Origin: Podarcis raffonei
Taxonomy: Eukaryota; Chordata; Lepidosauria; Squamata; Lacertidae
DNA length: 64,000 bases
Assembly: GCF_027172205.1 (NCBI RefSeq)
Contig: NC_070604.1
Span: 65,489,023 to 65,553,022, forward strand
Direction: 5' to 3'
Positions 1 to 10,968 of the stretch are shown here, in pieces (the first letter of the stretch is position 1; every line of letters begins with the position of its first letter). The position numbers and the translations under genes were made by a program. A model generated the notes under the pieces. That model made no database searches, was not told the DNA's origin, and saw nothing but the letters and a program-made list of their open reading frames with translations.

Positions 1-325
1 GTTCCCTATCCCAGTAGCATGTGTGGTCATAAGCTTACATGTTTTGGGAGAATTGTAACTGTTCTTCAGACCTGTTTGTCATTACTCAAAAGTGATCCAG
101 CATAGACTGGTTGGTGTCTTTTCTCTCTTCCTTCAGCGGTATTAAATATTTTTGCATTTATTGCTGACACAGAAAACAAGTTCTTAGTAACTTGTTTTAC
201 CTGGATATCGGAAGCTAAAAAATTATCACTATTCTCTGCTTTAAATACTAAACATACATGCACAGTTTCAAGTAATTTCTATGTAATCTGCCAAAGATTT
301 TCAACAAGTATAAGGAAGCCATTTA

Positions 326-430
326 TTTTTTTTTAAAGCCAGGCAGCGCCCGCAGGTCTCAAACCACTGGAAGCAATTGGGGGATCCAAGCAATGCGTTG
401 GTCAATGGAACCGCTGGGCTGAGCTGGCTC
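326..430 (-). pseudogene. Vault RNA (vtRNA) retrocopy
   Basis: Read on the minus strand, this insert has the plan of a vault RNA. A box-A-like segment AGCCCAGCGGTTCC lies near the 5' end and a box B GGTTTGAGACC near the 3' end. The conserved GCGGGCGCT follows box B, then a short T run and about nine A. The ends AGCCAG (5') and CTGGCT (3') pair perfectly, as the terminal stem of vault RNAs does. The insert is flanked by a perfect 12-bp direct repeat, ggaagccattta, at 314-325 and 431-442, and the A tail abuts one copy. This is the mark of LINE-mediated retroposition. It lies antisense in an LTV1 intron. Vault RNAs are Pol III transcripts of the vault particle; this copy is probably a retropseudogene, although both internal promoter boxes survive. 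Confidence 0.75.
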
Positions 431-715
431 GGAAGCCATTTAATAAATATTGCAACAGAACAAGAATACATTTTTATTATTATTTAATCATAGCCAAACA
501 GACATCCCCCCCCCCAGTGAGGTTATAAATTCTGCTTTGACTGAACATTGTTTTGACACTTAGGGCCTATAGGTTCTGCTGCAATGAACTTTGGACTGGG
601 CTGATTGGGGAAGAAAGCCACAATGTTATTGTTGGCTTATACATGACATGAAAAAGTATAGCAAGGGGTGGGGGAAGAAAAAACACTTATTAGTTTGTAT
701 GTATTTACTTTTCAG

Positions 716-2099
716 CCCAAACCAATTGAAGTGTCAAGTAAGACAGGAATCCCTCTGGGTGTTTTGCCCGGAAGAGGACTTACAGCTAAGCAGGCTGAAC
801 GCATGGAAATGATTAACGACAGTGACCTGCCAAGAGTAGCCACGCAACCACGATGCAAAAATGAGAGTAAAGAAGATCGGAAAGCTAGAAAACAAGCTAT
901 CAAAGAGGAACGAAAGGTAGGCTTCTTTCACGTTTTTCAGTAAATACTGAAATGTGCATTTGTCTGATTGTCACTTTCACTAAAGCAGTTGGTCATTTTT
1001 AACTTGAACCAGAGCCATTTACATCCTAACTTTTGAACATGAACCCAGATAACTTCACTGTTTCCAGGTTGTTTTCCATAGATAAGCACCAAGCAGACTG
1101 ATACCATGTTAGGCATATGCAGGCATATTTCTGCATTGTATATGTCTTTTGACTTCTGTCCTTTTACAATATGCTAAATTGTTGTTGTGAAATAAAGGGT
1201 GCAGAGCGCAATGTACACTGAGCACCACAGTGACACTGGTCCTGATCAGAAGGTGATCACCTACTCAGAAGGGAGTAGGTAAATGTAACTTAATCAGAAG
1301 GTGACACTATTGTCCTCTATATTAGATCCTTATCAATTGTTAATCTTCATCTGATTGGGAAAAGATGCTGCTTTGTTCTAATGGTGTTTCTCTGTATGGG
1401 TTTAGGAGGGGGCAGAAGTTCCTTCGTTCCATTTCAATTGCTAATACCAGTATTGGATTTATGCTAATTTTTTACAGATCTTTGCTCGTAGCAGCTGGCT
1501 GCTTGCAAGAATCTTTGCATTCTTTGTGACCAGTACAATAAATTTAAAAGTGCAGCCCAGAAAGAACCCAAAAACTGGCATGTATATAGTTGAAAGGATT
1601 GGTAAATCGGTCACTTCATTCTGAACTCTCTACATGTTACTAGTGATAGCAATAGAAATAAACTAGCTTTTCTTATGAGATGCGTTTCTGCAGCATTTGT
1701 AGCATGGAATAGCCAATGTGGTGCCCTCCAAAGCTTGCGGAGGGTGCATTTGGGTTGTATCCAATGCTGCCTGTGCAGAAACAGAATGGATTTCTGCTCT
1801 GGAAGGGGCTTCACGTTCCTCCTTCTCCCTGCACATTCCTCAAAAACTGTTTGGGAGGGTTGGAGGGTCTTCCACAGATGACTGGAGAGCATGTGAGGGG
1901 CTGCAGAGGCTGCATACTATTTTATTAAGGAAACTGCTTTGGGAACTTCTTTGTTGAAATGTAAATAAATGGTTTATCTGTGTAGGAACGCAGAATGGAG
2001 AAGAAAGCAAACAGATTGGCCTTCAAGCAAGAGAAGACAAGGCAAGAGAAAGAGCTGCTCAACCTGAAACAGAATATTCAAGGGCTCAAGCTGTCATAA
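716..2099 (+). CDS. LTV1: LTV1 ribosome biogenesis factor, last two exons (partial gene)
   Basis: Coding exons are 716-916 (67 codons, opens after ttttcag, donor gtaggc) and 1986-2099 (37 codons plus TAA, acceptor tgtgtag). Both junctions are in phase 0. The 104 residues match the C-terminus of LTV1 as I know it: the block SSKTGIPLGVLPGRGLTAKQ, then a basic region rich in K, R and E (KNESKEDRKARKQAIKEERK) and the ending LLNLKQNIQGLKLS. LTV1 is a cytoplasmic/nuclear factor that escorts small-subunit precursors and controls incorporation of S3 and S10 into the 40S head. The human protein is about 475 residues, so roughly the first three quarters lies upstream of the window. The intron between the exons (917-1985) shows no recognised element. 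Identity is based on remembered family sequence. Confidence 0.93.
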
Positions 2100-2300
2100 T
2101 GAAAAACAATTGCTTCTTGTTAAGGACACTCAGCTACCATACTCTTTGCTGATAGCTTTTGGAACTTCTGTCTTCAGCCTGACAACAGCAAAGTTTAAGA
2201 TAATGACTTTTTGAATTCAGATAGTCACTTACCGGCATCTGGTTACATCCAAAATCATTTTTGGGTACCATTGAAATAAAACTGCTGTAATATTTTCTCC
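2100..2300 (+). other. LTV1: LTV1 3'UTR with poly(A) signal
   Basis: About 175 bases after the LTV1 stop codon an AATAAA hexamer lies at 2275-2280, followed by TG- and T-rich sequence. It is the first good poly(A) signal downstream of the stop and probably ends the transcript near 2300. Confidence 0.65.
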
Positions 2301-3324
2301 TATGGAAGTGTTGGCAGGCATTTGTTAAGATGGGCAAACTCCTCTATAGTAAAATCTCTTTACTAGTCACTTTTGTCTGCTTTCATTATAACAATTAGAA
2401 TTTCAAAACTTGGTTTAACGTTTAAGTTAATACTTCTGTGTTGCTGCTGACAGGAATGGTGTTCAAGAGAAATTAACTCCTGCGATTGGAGAGGCAGGGT
2501 GTTATCTTAAGAACCTCATGTTAAAGTATCAGGCCATGAGTCAAATGGTAGAATTCAACATAGCACTAAGGAGATAATTATGGGAATTTCTGCTTGCAAA
2601 ATGATTTTCCCTCTCTTCACCCTGCGTGCTGTTTTGGGGATCCCCTGAACCTCCAGAACAGATTTGTGGGAGCAGTCCTTGCATGGGCTTCCGCTAGCAG
2701 ACCCATATATTTCAGCACTACAGGCAGCTAGTCAGATGAATATGAAATGTTCACAAGTTGAGCATGATCTTCTTCCAGCTTCTATATTCTACTGCCTCTG
2801 AACATGGAAATTCCATCTAGTGATCATGGTTATACATTGCTAGCCCAGCCTCCCAGAATTTCCCTCAAAGAACCTTTCCTGAGCATCTTGTGGTTCCTAC
2901 AACACATTATCACTGTCCACTTAATAAGGAGGGACGGGGTCAATGGTAAACAGTTCATCTTGGCAAATCAAACTGCTAACTTCAAGCTTGCCTCTTAGTT
3001 TTAACTACTTTAGAAGTTTCTGTAGCTGAAGAACCAACTGCCTTATTGAACATCTATTAAGTCAAGGTGCCCCATTACTAACACTCACTGATAACTGTCT
3101 TGTAGAGGAAACAAATGTATTCAGAGTAGCTTAACTTCTTTTTTCATGTGCATCATTGCATGATGGAGGGGTTGCATGTGTCATAATTGTTTTAACTGTC
3201 AGCCAATGACATTTAACTTGGGCTTTTACAAGTAAAGGAGCTAGATAAGCAAGAGTAAACTACCTGGTGCTCCTGTCTCCCTGAAAAGTATTAAAGGCAG
3301 AATTTGATATCACTGCACTATGAG

Positions 3325-6300
3325 ATGAGTGTGATTCCTGGGAATAAAGCAGGAGCTGTAGGTATGTAATGTTCTCAATCTTTACTTTGAGCTGTAACTA
3401 ACTTTTATCAGTGAATGGTTTTGCACAGGCTCTCTGCTCTTCATTACATTTAAGTAAATGTTTGTCCGTACTGGCTGATATTTGCAGAAGCTATTCATAG
3501 AAATATGTCAGACATGTTGAACAGACCACAGTCATGGAAGCTACCCTCATTCATGCAGTGAGTATGATAAGTAATACATCACTCAAAGTATTAACCTTGT
3601 AACATCCTTATGGAAGCACCTTTTTTCATATGCAGACTTTCTGCCTAATTCTTTTTCTAACTTAATTAAAGGGCTATTTATTGGCATGTAGCAGCATATA
3701 CATTAAAAACAATATTAGTTGGATTAATATCACGAGAAGAGGGGAAGCACAATTGGAAGAGAAAAAATGAGATTGTGTGGATTTCTTGGATGTTAGAAAA
3801 CCCTGGATAAGTAAGTAATAACTTGTATTCTTCCATTTCACACAGATGGTAGCAGCCAGAATTTGCTTTCTTGTGAAATCTGTGGAAGACATTTTACACA
3901 GGATGCACTGGTAAAAACAAGACAATTAACCACTGAATATATTTAGTGACATAAAAGCAACCTTAAGATAACTGACCAAGCAAGAATGGAAAATGACTCT
4001 GTTAATGAATGAATTCAGTAGGCTGGTTCACAGCTGAAGTTAACCTTACAGCAGAAGCTTTCATAGACTGCAGCTTTTAAGGAATTCAAAGCAGAAATAG
4101 CAACAGGCAAGTACTTGGAAGTACTTGTTAGTGTTTACAGTAAATATCCCTCATCCCTGCCTTTTATTCAATGCAAAGAGAAGAAAAACCAGTAATAAAT
4201 GGAAGCTGTACGCATACCTCACGTATCTTAGAAACAATTCCCAATGTTTCCTTCACAACATTTTTACATATGTTAATGTGTTTCTCAGTCCCTTAGCTCT
4301 GGGCAGTTTGGACCAATTCAAGTTCATGTACTCAGGAATCCTTTTGAATATTGGATGACCATGCTACATTTTCACTTCCCATTTAAACTACCTTTAATTG
4401 CCACTCTTAGCAGCTGCCACCACATGAATATCAGTAAACACAAGAGCTGGGTCCCCCCCCCCATTTACTTTTTTTTTTTAATTTACCTTTATGTATCATC
4501 TTTCTTGGGTCTCCCCACTCCATTCTGTCCTCACAACCACCTTCTGACTTAGGAGACACCGTGAACTTCATGACTGAGTAGGGATTTGAACCTGGGCCTC
4601 CTGGGTACTTAGGTGTTCATATGCCTTCCTTCACCGCTTAGCTAACATGCAATTAGCAAGGGGAATTCAGAATTACAAGTTTTAAAAGTCCCTTGTTCAG
4701 GCCATTTTAAAGTGTCCAGGGTGGTTTATACATTATCCTCAAACTAGACTTTTGCCAAGCCACGCAGCCTTTACAAAGGCATTACATTGGACCCAGCATA
4801 AAAACCAAACAAGAAAAACCGATGCTGCTTCTTTTAAAAGAAGTTTTTAAAATCCCTGTTTACAAGATTATATCCTTACAGGTGCAACAGCCTGAGCCAA
4901 TCAAAGGTGAACAAGCCACTTGACTTGGTTGGCACTACAGCCAAATAATTACACCTCTGCTAGGGAAAACATGCACACCTACCTTATTAATATTTAACTT
5001 GAGAAAATGAGAAGGATCCCAGATTAGTCAAATTAGATACCCACATTTATTCCATGTCCAGGATAGAATTCAGACACAGGTAATTAGATATACATACAAG
5101 TTAGGCATCATCTCCTTTGCTGACTCCCAAAAGCTTGGGCACACTAAATCAAGGCTTGACTTAATCATGCCTTTCATTTCTGGAGCCCTATATTTAGAGC
5201 TCAGAATAACATTATTTTGATCAACCCTTATTTGGCAGACCTTTCTCTGTCTCCATCTCAGGCACGACATGAACCAATATGCAGAAAAGTCTTCAACAAA
5301 AAGCGCAAGCCATTTAATTCCTTGAAACAGCGACTGCAGGGAACTGACATTCCAACAGTAAAGAGGAAGCCACCCCTGAAGGTATTTTTGAATTAGGCAT
5401 GCAACTCAACTCAAATATATCAGTTCAGGGATGTTTCACAAGAGTTGGGGGTGACTTATTTGCCAGACATAAGGACTGTGCTAATACATAGGGTTGAAAT
5501 GTCCTGTAAAAGTTACTGTAGCACTGAGTCATAGACTATCCCTCTGACTCTGCTTCCCTTACATTGCCTACTAGGAAGTAAGTGCATATTTCTTCTTCTT
5601 CCTCTTTACAAGCCCTCCAAGACTTCTTCATTCACCATGAAACTGTGCTTTTGGAACCATCCATTTAGAGCTCATATTAACATCTAGTTTAATTGCTATT
5701 TCCTGGTTCAGAAATAAAGATCCTAAGAATACATTATGCTTGCCTCAAATAAGAGGTGAGCATTGTGATTCCATGATTCTTCAACTCAAGATTAAGAAAT
5801 TCATCTACTTGCCCTTACCCACCAGGCTCTCTAATCTCTTTCCATCTATGCACAGGCTGCCATACCCTCCCTCTTCAAATCTTCCACCAAGCCCAGGCTT
5901 TGGCTCCCACCTAAATCCACCACGCTCCTACCCCAAAACCCATCCTACCTACCCACTCATTTGTTAGAGGTGACACTGTCATAGTTATCTCCCCTCTTCT
6001 GCACCTGGCACAAGAAAACCAAGGAACTGTATTACCTGTGTTTAATAGATAATTAAACTTTATTATTGCTTGTTATTGTTTCATCATTATAACGCATTTA
6101 ACATCTCTTGAAATTCTCTTTTCAAAAACAGTTTAGGACTATGTATCTATTAATGCACCATCTGACTCAAAAATGTGATTCAAGTATTTCCTTTTCAGAG
6201 CCAAACAGAGAGAAAATCTAATTGGAGACAACAACATGAGGACTTCATTAATGCAATCCGATCAGCCAAACTTGCCACAATAGCTATGAAAGAAGGCCGC

Positions 6301-9300
6301 CCTCTGCCTCCGCCACCGCCTCCAACCATTAATCCAGGTTATTTACTTGCATTGAAGCTGTTCATCCTTGTTTAAAAATAGAGGGTTGGGTCCAGGCTCA
6401 CAGAGGGGCCAAAATATTCAGAGAAATCTCCTGCAGAGAGGAAGAGATATTCACTGCCTTCACCTGTGGGAACATCCCATGGATACAATTCTGCCCAAGG
6501 GCAGTCTGGGTCTAACTCAGAGAGTCATTTGGACAATTAACTAAAACAGAGCTAGTGGATAGTACTGGACTTCCACTCAAGGGAATAATTTTCAACTCAG
6601 CTACTGTTTCAGTGGGAAGTCTCTCTCAACCTAATTTCTTCATCTGCAAGATAATAAGCATAAGCCTGATTCACACATCATTCTAATTCAAAGCATGGCT
6701 TAGCATGAATGTGCAGGCTACTGGAGAGGAGATTGTGTCTGCTTTGCTCCCCCCCCCCAGTTGTTTTGCTACTGTGCAATGCTGAGCTAAACCACAGTTT
6801 GGCTCAGCATGTTGTCCCAGCCTGGGCTTATTTTAGCTTTCTCCAGCCTAACCACAAGCTGTAACCAAGCTGTCCTGTGGTTTATAGCTCATGGTTTGTC
6901 CAGGAGAGTTAAGCCATGAACCTGGATTCAGATGACAAAGGGAAACTGGCTCATTGTGGCATATTCACATTATTTATATATTTTATAACAGTGATGTTGT
7001 CTCCTAGGTACTATATAAATTGCTTTTATAGCCCCTGTTCCTTTGTTATATTCAGATTATATTCAGTGTCCTTACTGCATGAGAAGGTTTAATGAGGCTG
7101 CAGCAGAAAGGCACATCAATTTCTGCAAAGAACAAGCAGCCAGGCGTGCATTTGCTCCAGGTCAGAAAGGATCCAAAGCACCTCCTGTAAGTAATTTTAT
7201 TGTATTCAAGCCATTAGTCACATTTTTATCCCATCCTTCTTCCAGGGCCTATACAGAATAATAAAAACAAGGAGGAGCTCTGCCAAATGTATCTCCATTA
7301 ATTCTTTCACTTTCCCATGAATTCTGGAGAAGGGTTGCGGTTCAGTAGTGGAGTATCTGCTTTGCATGCAGAAGGCCCCAAATTCATTCCCTGGCATGTA
7401 CATCTGGAACTGGGAATATCACCTCCCTGAAACCCTAGAGAGCCTCTGCCAATCAGTGTAGGCAGTAATGAGTCATGGTCCATGACTAAGCATATATTAT
7501 ATTATGGTCAATGAATACATGTTCATTGCAACATTATTTATTTTCTACTAATTTTTGCCACTTCACTCTAAAAGTTCTAGAGTACTCTTCTCCCATTAAA
7601 AGCAGACTGCAAAATGTTTCCAGATGTCACATTTTTTGAGCTACAAAAAAGACTGATGGATGAATAAACCAGTCAAACCAGAATTTGCAAACAACAAAAA
7701 CCCCATAGGAAAATGTGCAGAAATATTTTAACCAACAGACTGGAAGGTTTTCACCTTTTTTAAAAATGCATAAATTATTTAGTCCCTGTAGGGTTGCTAT
7801 AGGGGACGTGGGTGGCGCTTTGGTCTAAACCACTGAGCATCTCGGGCTTGCCAAATGGAAGGTCAGTGGTTCAAATCCCCACAACAGTGAGCTCCCGTTG
7901 CTGTGTTCCAACTTTTGCCAACCTACAAATTTGAAAACACACCAGTGCAAGTAGATGAATAGGTACCGCTGTGGCAGGAAAGTAAATGGCGTTTCTGTGC
8001 GCTCTGGCTTCCGTCACTGTTACGTTGCACCAGAAGTGGTTTAGTCATGCTGGCCAAATGACCTGGAAAGCTGTCTGGACAAACATCAGCTCCCTTGGCC
8101 TGAAGCGAGATGAGCGTCACACCCATCACCTTTGACTGGACTTAACTGTCCAGGGGTCCTTTACCTGCCATAAAGCAATTTTTCTAAGGTTTTTTCTCCT
8201 CCAGTTTGTCTTGTTGAAAATTATGAGAGGTTTTGGGGAGAATCTAAGTACTCTAGCTAATACAGTGGTACCTCGGGTTAAGTACTTAATTCGTTCTGGA
8301 GGTCCGTTCTTAACCTGAAACTGTTCTTAACCTGAAGCACCACTTTAGCTAATGGGGCCTCCTGCTGCTGCCACGCCGCCAGAGCACTATTTCTGTTCTC
8401 ACCTTGAAGCAAAGTTCTTAACCCGAGGTACTATTTCTGGGTTAGCCGAGTCTGTAACCTGAAACGTATGTAACCTCAAGTGTATGTAATCCGAGGTACC
8501 ACTGTACACAACTTCAGTTAGTGAAGGGCTAATGTGGTGTAGTGGATAGTGTTGGATCAGAGAAATGTTGGTTTGAATTCTGCTGCCCCACACTGCAGAA
8601 TATTTGGGTAGTCAGCCACTCTTTACCTAAACATCACAGGATTGTTGAGAGGATAAACATATGATAGTCCCAAAGCTCCTTAAGCTTTTTGGATACAAAT
8701 GTGATAAATCAACTGTACTGCATAATGAATGTATGCTAAAACATTCTTTATATATTTACTGCGTATTTTCCAGGGCAAACAAGCAACTCCCAAAAAAGAA
8801 CCAACCCTAACAAGTGCTGTGGGAACACTGCTTCAGAACAAGACACAGGAAGGCACTGATCCAAGCCAAGTAGTAATAGGTAAGTAGCAAAAATAACGTT
8901 GAATTAATGCTCAGAAATATTTGAGGGTCACAGAAATTATTCCTTTCAACTGCACCTCCCAAACTTTAATGTTAAACCATTTCATTGCATTTCACATTCA
9001 TTAGCTAGTATGCCCTATCGTGAAAACCACCCTGTAGAAGAGATTCATTTTTGCTGCTGTTGCATATTGCATGGATGCCTTTACTGTTCTGGTTAAGCCA
9101 ATTTTGTAACCGTTAGAACTATTCTAACAGTATCATAGGGCTTAGTAGGTGAGTTTTCTGTAGTTTACGATGGCTTTATAGACTACTTTTGAACTAATAA
9201 TTTATTAATTGATATGCAATATAATTTGCTTTTTGGATTTTTTATGTAAACTATCTAGAGAACCTATTTTGGGGCTCAAAGGGCTAAGCAGGATAGAAAT

Positions 9301-10964
9301 AATTCTAGAAACAGTGGAGGGGATATAGCATTTGGTTTGAAGTGAAATAAATATTCAAAATTATTCTGCTATATACTCTTGCCTTTGGTTTGTATTTTAA
9401 AACTGAGTTATGGAAAAGCCCACAAACTTTGACCAAGCAAACCTTAGCATAGTGATCTTAAGACTGGAAATAATAACAGTCAAGCACTTTCAAAATGCAA
9501 TGAAAGTTTAATGCTTAAAGCTTCAATCCTATACTCACCTGGGAGCAAGCCCCACTGAACTCAGTGGAACTTACTTCTGAGCAAACATGTATAGCAGGGA
9601 TGTCCAACACATCAATCACGATCTACTGGTCGATCCCTGTGAGGTTTTGGTAGATCGCTGGCCCCCTTCCGGCCCTGGCCCCTCTCCCTGCACAGGCCTC
9701 TATTGTTACAGAAGGGAAGCCAGAGTTTAGAAACCAGCGATCTGATCGTAAGGTTAGTGGCTGCTTCTGTTCCTCCCTCAGAAGAGCTGCAAAAAAGTCC
9801 CTAACCCTCCCTCCCAAAAAACGAGGGTAGATCACTGCCAGGTTTTAATTCTGAAAGTAGATCGTAGTCTCTCAGGAGTTGGCCACCCCTGATGTATAGG
9901 AATGCACTGTAATTCTACAAATGAAATCAGTGCTTGACTTTTTCTGGACTATGCCCAGAATGCATTTTTGCAAAGGATTTTAAAGAGGTATAATTGATTT
10001 CTTATTAAGGGCGTGCTGCAGAAACCTCTGGTGGAACGCTGCAGAAAAAAGCACCTGGAATTCCCTCTGGGAAGGAGCCTGGGTAAGAAACAAAGTAACT
10101 ACATCCCTGGGTTTGTACATGAGTGATCCAATCTTAATTCTCTTAAAAGCCATGAAAAACAGTTGAGAAACAGACCAGTCAAGGAAAAAGGACAATTCCA
10201 AAGAACTTTTTATACAGAATAAATAAGCTTGTAAAATGTGGAAATACAAAACTTACTGCAAGTGCCAGATACCTTAATGTAAACATGACATTTTGCTATT
10301 TGTATCCATTTATGTAACTCTCATTTCTCAAATTCATCGGGGGGCCGCATCAGCAGTTTGGTCACCCTCAAAGGGCCGGTTGTATCTGTCACATCACAGG
10401 ATGGCATGCGCTCAATATAAAAGCAAGTGGAGGTTTCCTGAATGCATGTAAAGTGGAGGTTTCCTGTGTAGAACGGCCGGCGCTACACGGGCCACATGAC
10501 GAGGTCTGGCGGGCCGCATTCGGCCCGCGGGCCTTGTGTTTGACACCCGTGGCCTACAATATCCATTTTAGTAAACAAAATCATACAAAATAACCATGTA
10601 TTGCTATACCAGCATCTGTATCAGGGGTATAAAAATAGATCAGTTTCTCAAGGTTTTCTAGCTGAACTATTTCAAAGTGGTCTTGATCTGTACCTTGAAA
10701 CAGTCTTAACAGAGTCCACCTTCAGAGAAAAGAGAAACTTATACCATTGTATATGATCTGCTTTATTTCACAGCCCTCCTAAATTAATGTTTTACTGCTT
10801 TTAGGGTTCCAGTACAGGGCAAAAAATAAGGGTGGCATGTTGCCCCTTGCCTCTGAATAAGAGCACTTACTTTTTACAGCCCAGGAGTCCAGCAAACTAG
10901 TTCACCGATAAACATGTATCCTGTGTCTCATGAAACCTGTATGACTTTACGAACTATGCAATAA
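3325..10964 (+). CDS. ZC2HC1B: ZC2HC1B, zinc finger C2HC-type containing 1B, complete, eight exons
   Basis: Inferred exons: 3325-3361, 3846-3910, 5262-5381, 6199-6337, 7056-7186, 8774-8879, 10010-10082 and 10880-10964. They sum to 756 nt with matching phases (251 residues plus TAA); the human protein is about 222. Two C-x2-C-x11-H-x3-C zinc knuckles are visible: CEIC...HEPIC (about residues 22-41) and CPYC...HINFC (about 125-144). Between them lie the basic KPFNSLKQRLQGTDIPTVK, the family block SNWRQQHEDFINAIRSAK and a proline run PLPPPPPP. A later block, PKKEPTLTSAVGTLLQN, also matches the family. The first exon (MSVIPGNKAGAV) is inferred from phase and a gtatgt donor and is less certain; the last two exons are weakly conserved. 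Exon 4 uses a weak GTTATT donor. Function is unknown; the human gene is said to be testis-biased. It sits tail to tail with SF3B5. Confidence 0.9.
4480..4645 (-). repeat. MIR/CORE-like tRNA SINE, old copy
   Basis: On the minus strand a box-B-like CAGGTTCAAATCCCTACTC follows an A-box-like segment (GTTAGCTAAGCGGTG). A tail with ggttgtgaggacagaatgg resembles the 'cacagggttgttgtgagga' core of MIR/CORE SINEs. It lies in intron 2 of ZC2HC1B. Confidence 0.55.
6664..6940. repeat. Interspersed repeat, family C (unclassified, partly palindromic)
   Basis: Ends with inverted similarity: a left arm 'gattcacacatcattctaa' with 'catggcttagcat', and a right arm with 'taagccatgaacctggattc' and 'agatgaca'. The motif set (gcttagc, catggttt, cctgggttcagac) recurs at 34755-34900 and 59630-59800, so it is a dispersed, probably transposon-derived repeat. 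Intron 4 of ZC2HC1B. Confidence 0.45.
7333..7480 (+). repeat. tRNA-Ala-derived SINE, degenerate
   Basis: Contains a mutated A box (ggttcagtagtggagta), the anticodon-arm remnant ctttgcatgcagaaggcccc, a B-box remnant aaattcattccctggcat and the body gaaaccctagagagcctctgccaatcagtgtagg. The same plan is seen at 18770-18960, 17385-17520, 51610-51785 and 51995-52150. Intron 5 of ZC2HC1B. Confidence 0.7.
7802..8166 (+). repeat. Sauria-type SINE, about full length
   Basis: Starts ggggacgtgggtggcgct, has a B-box-like ggttcaaatccccac, the body tgcaagtagatgaataggt and accgctgtggcaggaaag, and ends with gtcctttacctgcc. This is the squamate SINE whose 3' end resembles BovB. Intron 5 of ZC2HC1B. Other copies: 24653-25022, 30363-30728, 42365-42722 (+) and 37150-37367 (-). 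Confidence 0.88.
8263..8504. mobile_element. Tigger/pogo-like MITE (Tc1-mariner superfamily)
   Basis: Terminal inverted repeats CAGTGGTACCTCGGGTTA and the reverse complement at the right (ccgaggtaccactg), flanked by TA on both sides. No transposase frame is present. Closely related copies lie at 29759-29981, 42768-42979, 45055-45280 and 48205-48439. Intron 5 of ZC2HC1B. Confidence 0.85.
8530..8705 (+). repeat. MIR/CORE-like tRNA SINE
   Basis: Head taatgtggtgtagtggatag and B-box-like ggtttgaattctgctgcccc, followed by the core remnant atcacaggattgttgagagg. This head-plus-core plan fits the CORE-SINE type of amniotes. A related copy is at 38985-39170. Confidence 0.6.
9230..9312 (+). repeat. CR1/L2-like LINE 3' end, short fragment
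   Basis: The stretch tttatgtaaactatctagag followed by gggctcaaagggctaagcag and gatagaaataattctag resembles the 'gtaaaccgcctagag...ggcggtatagaaat' end of amniote CR1/L2-like LINEs. Confidence 0.45.
9518..9915. repeat. Short palindromic repeat family D, split by a hAT element
   Basis: Left part (9518-9586) has caatcctatactcacctggg, caagccccactgaactcag and ggaacttacttctgagcaaa; the right part (9892-9915) has atgtataggaatgcactgta. Together they give the usual family D layout, a roughly 90-bp imperfect palindrome seen more than ten times in this window. The hAT at 9595-9891 sits inside it. Confidence 0.7.
9595..9891. mobile_element. Non-autonomous hAT transposon with perfect 8-bp TSD
   Basis: Begins CAGGGATGTCCAACA and ends GTTGGCCACCCCTG, an imperfect inverted repeat of hAT type. 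A perfect 8-bp duplication, atgtatag, flanks it at 9587-9594 and 9892-9899. It is 297 bp with no convincing coding capacity. It lies in intron 6 of ZC2HC1B, inserted into an older family D repeat. Confidence 0.88.
10338..10551 (-). mobile_element. hAT-like element, one end degraded
   Basis: Read on the minus strand the element starts CACGGGTGTCAAACACAAGG, then cccgcgggccgaatgcggcc, typical of hAT families that begin CAGGGGTGTCAAAC. The other end (ggggggccgcatcagcag) has lost a recognisable inverted repeat and I see no clean 8-bp duplication. Intron 7 of ZC2HC1B. Confidence 0.6.
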
Positions 10965-10968
10965 TAAA
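10963..10968 (+). terminator. ZC2HC1B: ZC2HC1B poly(A) signal overlapping the stop codon
   Basis: The TAA stop at 10962-10964 shares its last two bases with an AATAAA hexamer at 10963-10968. If used, the 3'UTR would be only about 15-30 nt. No other strong hexamer was noted before the SF3B5 end. Confidence 0.6.
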
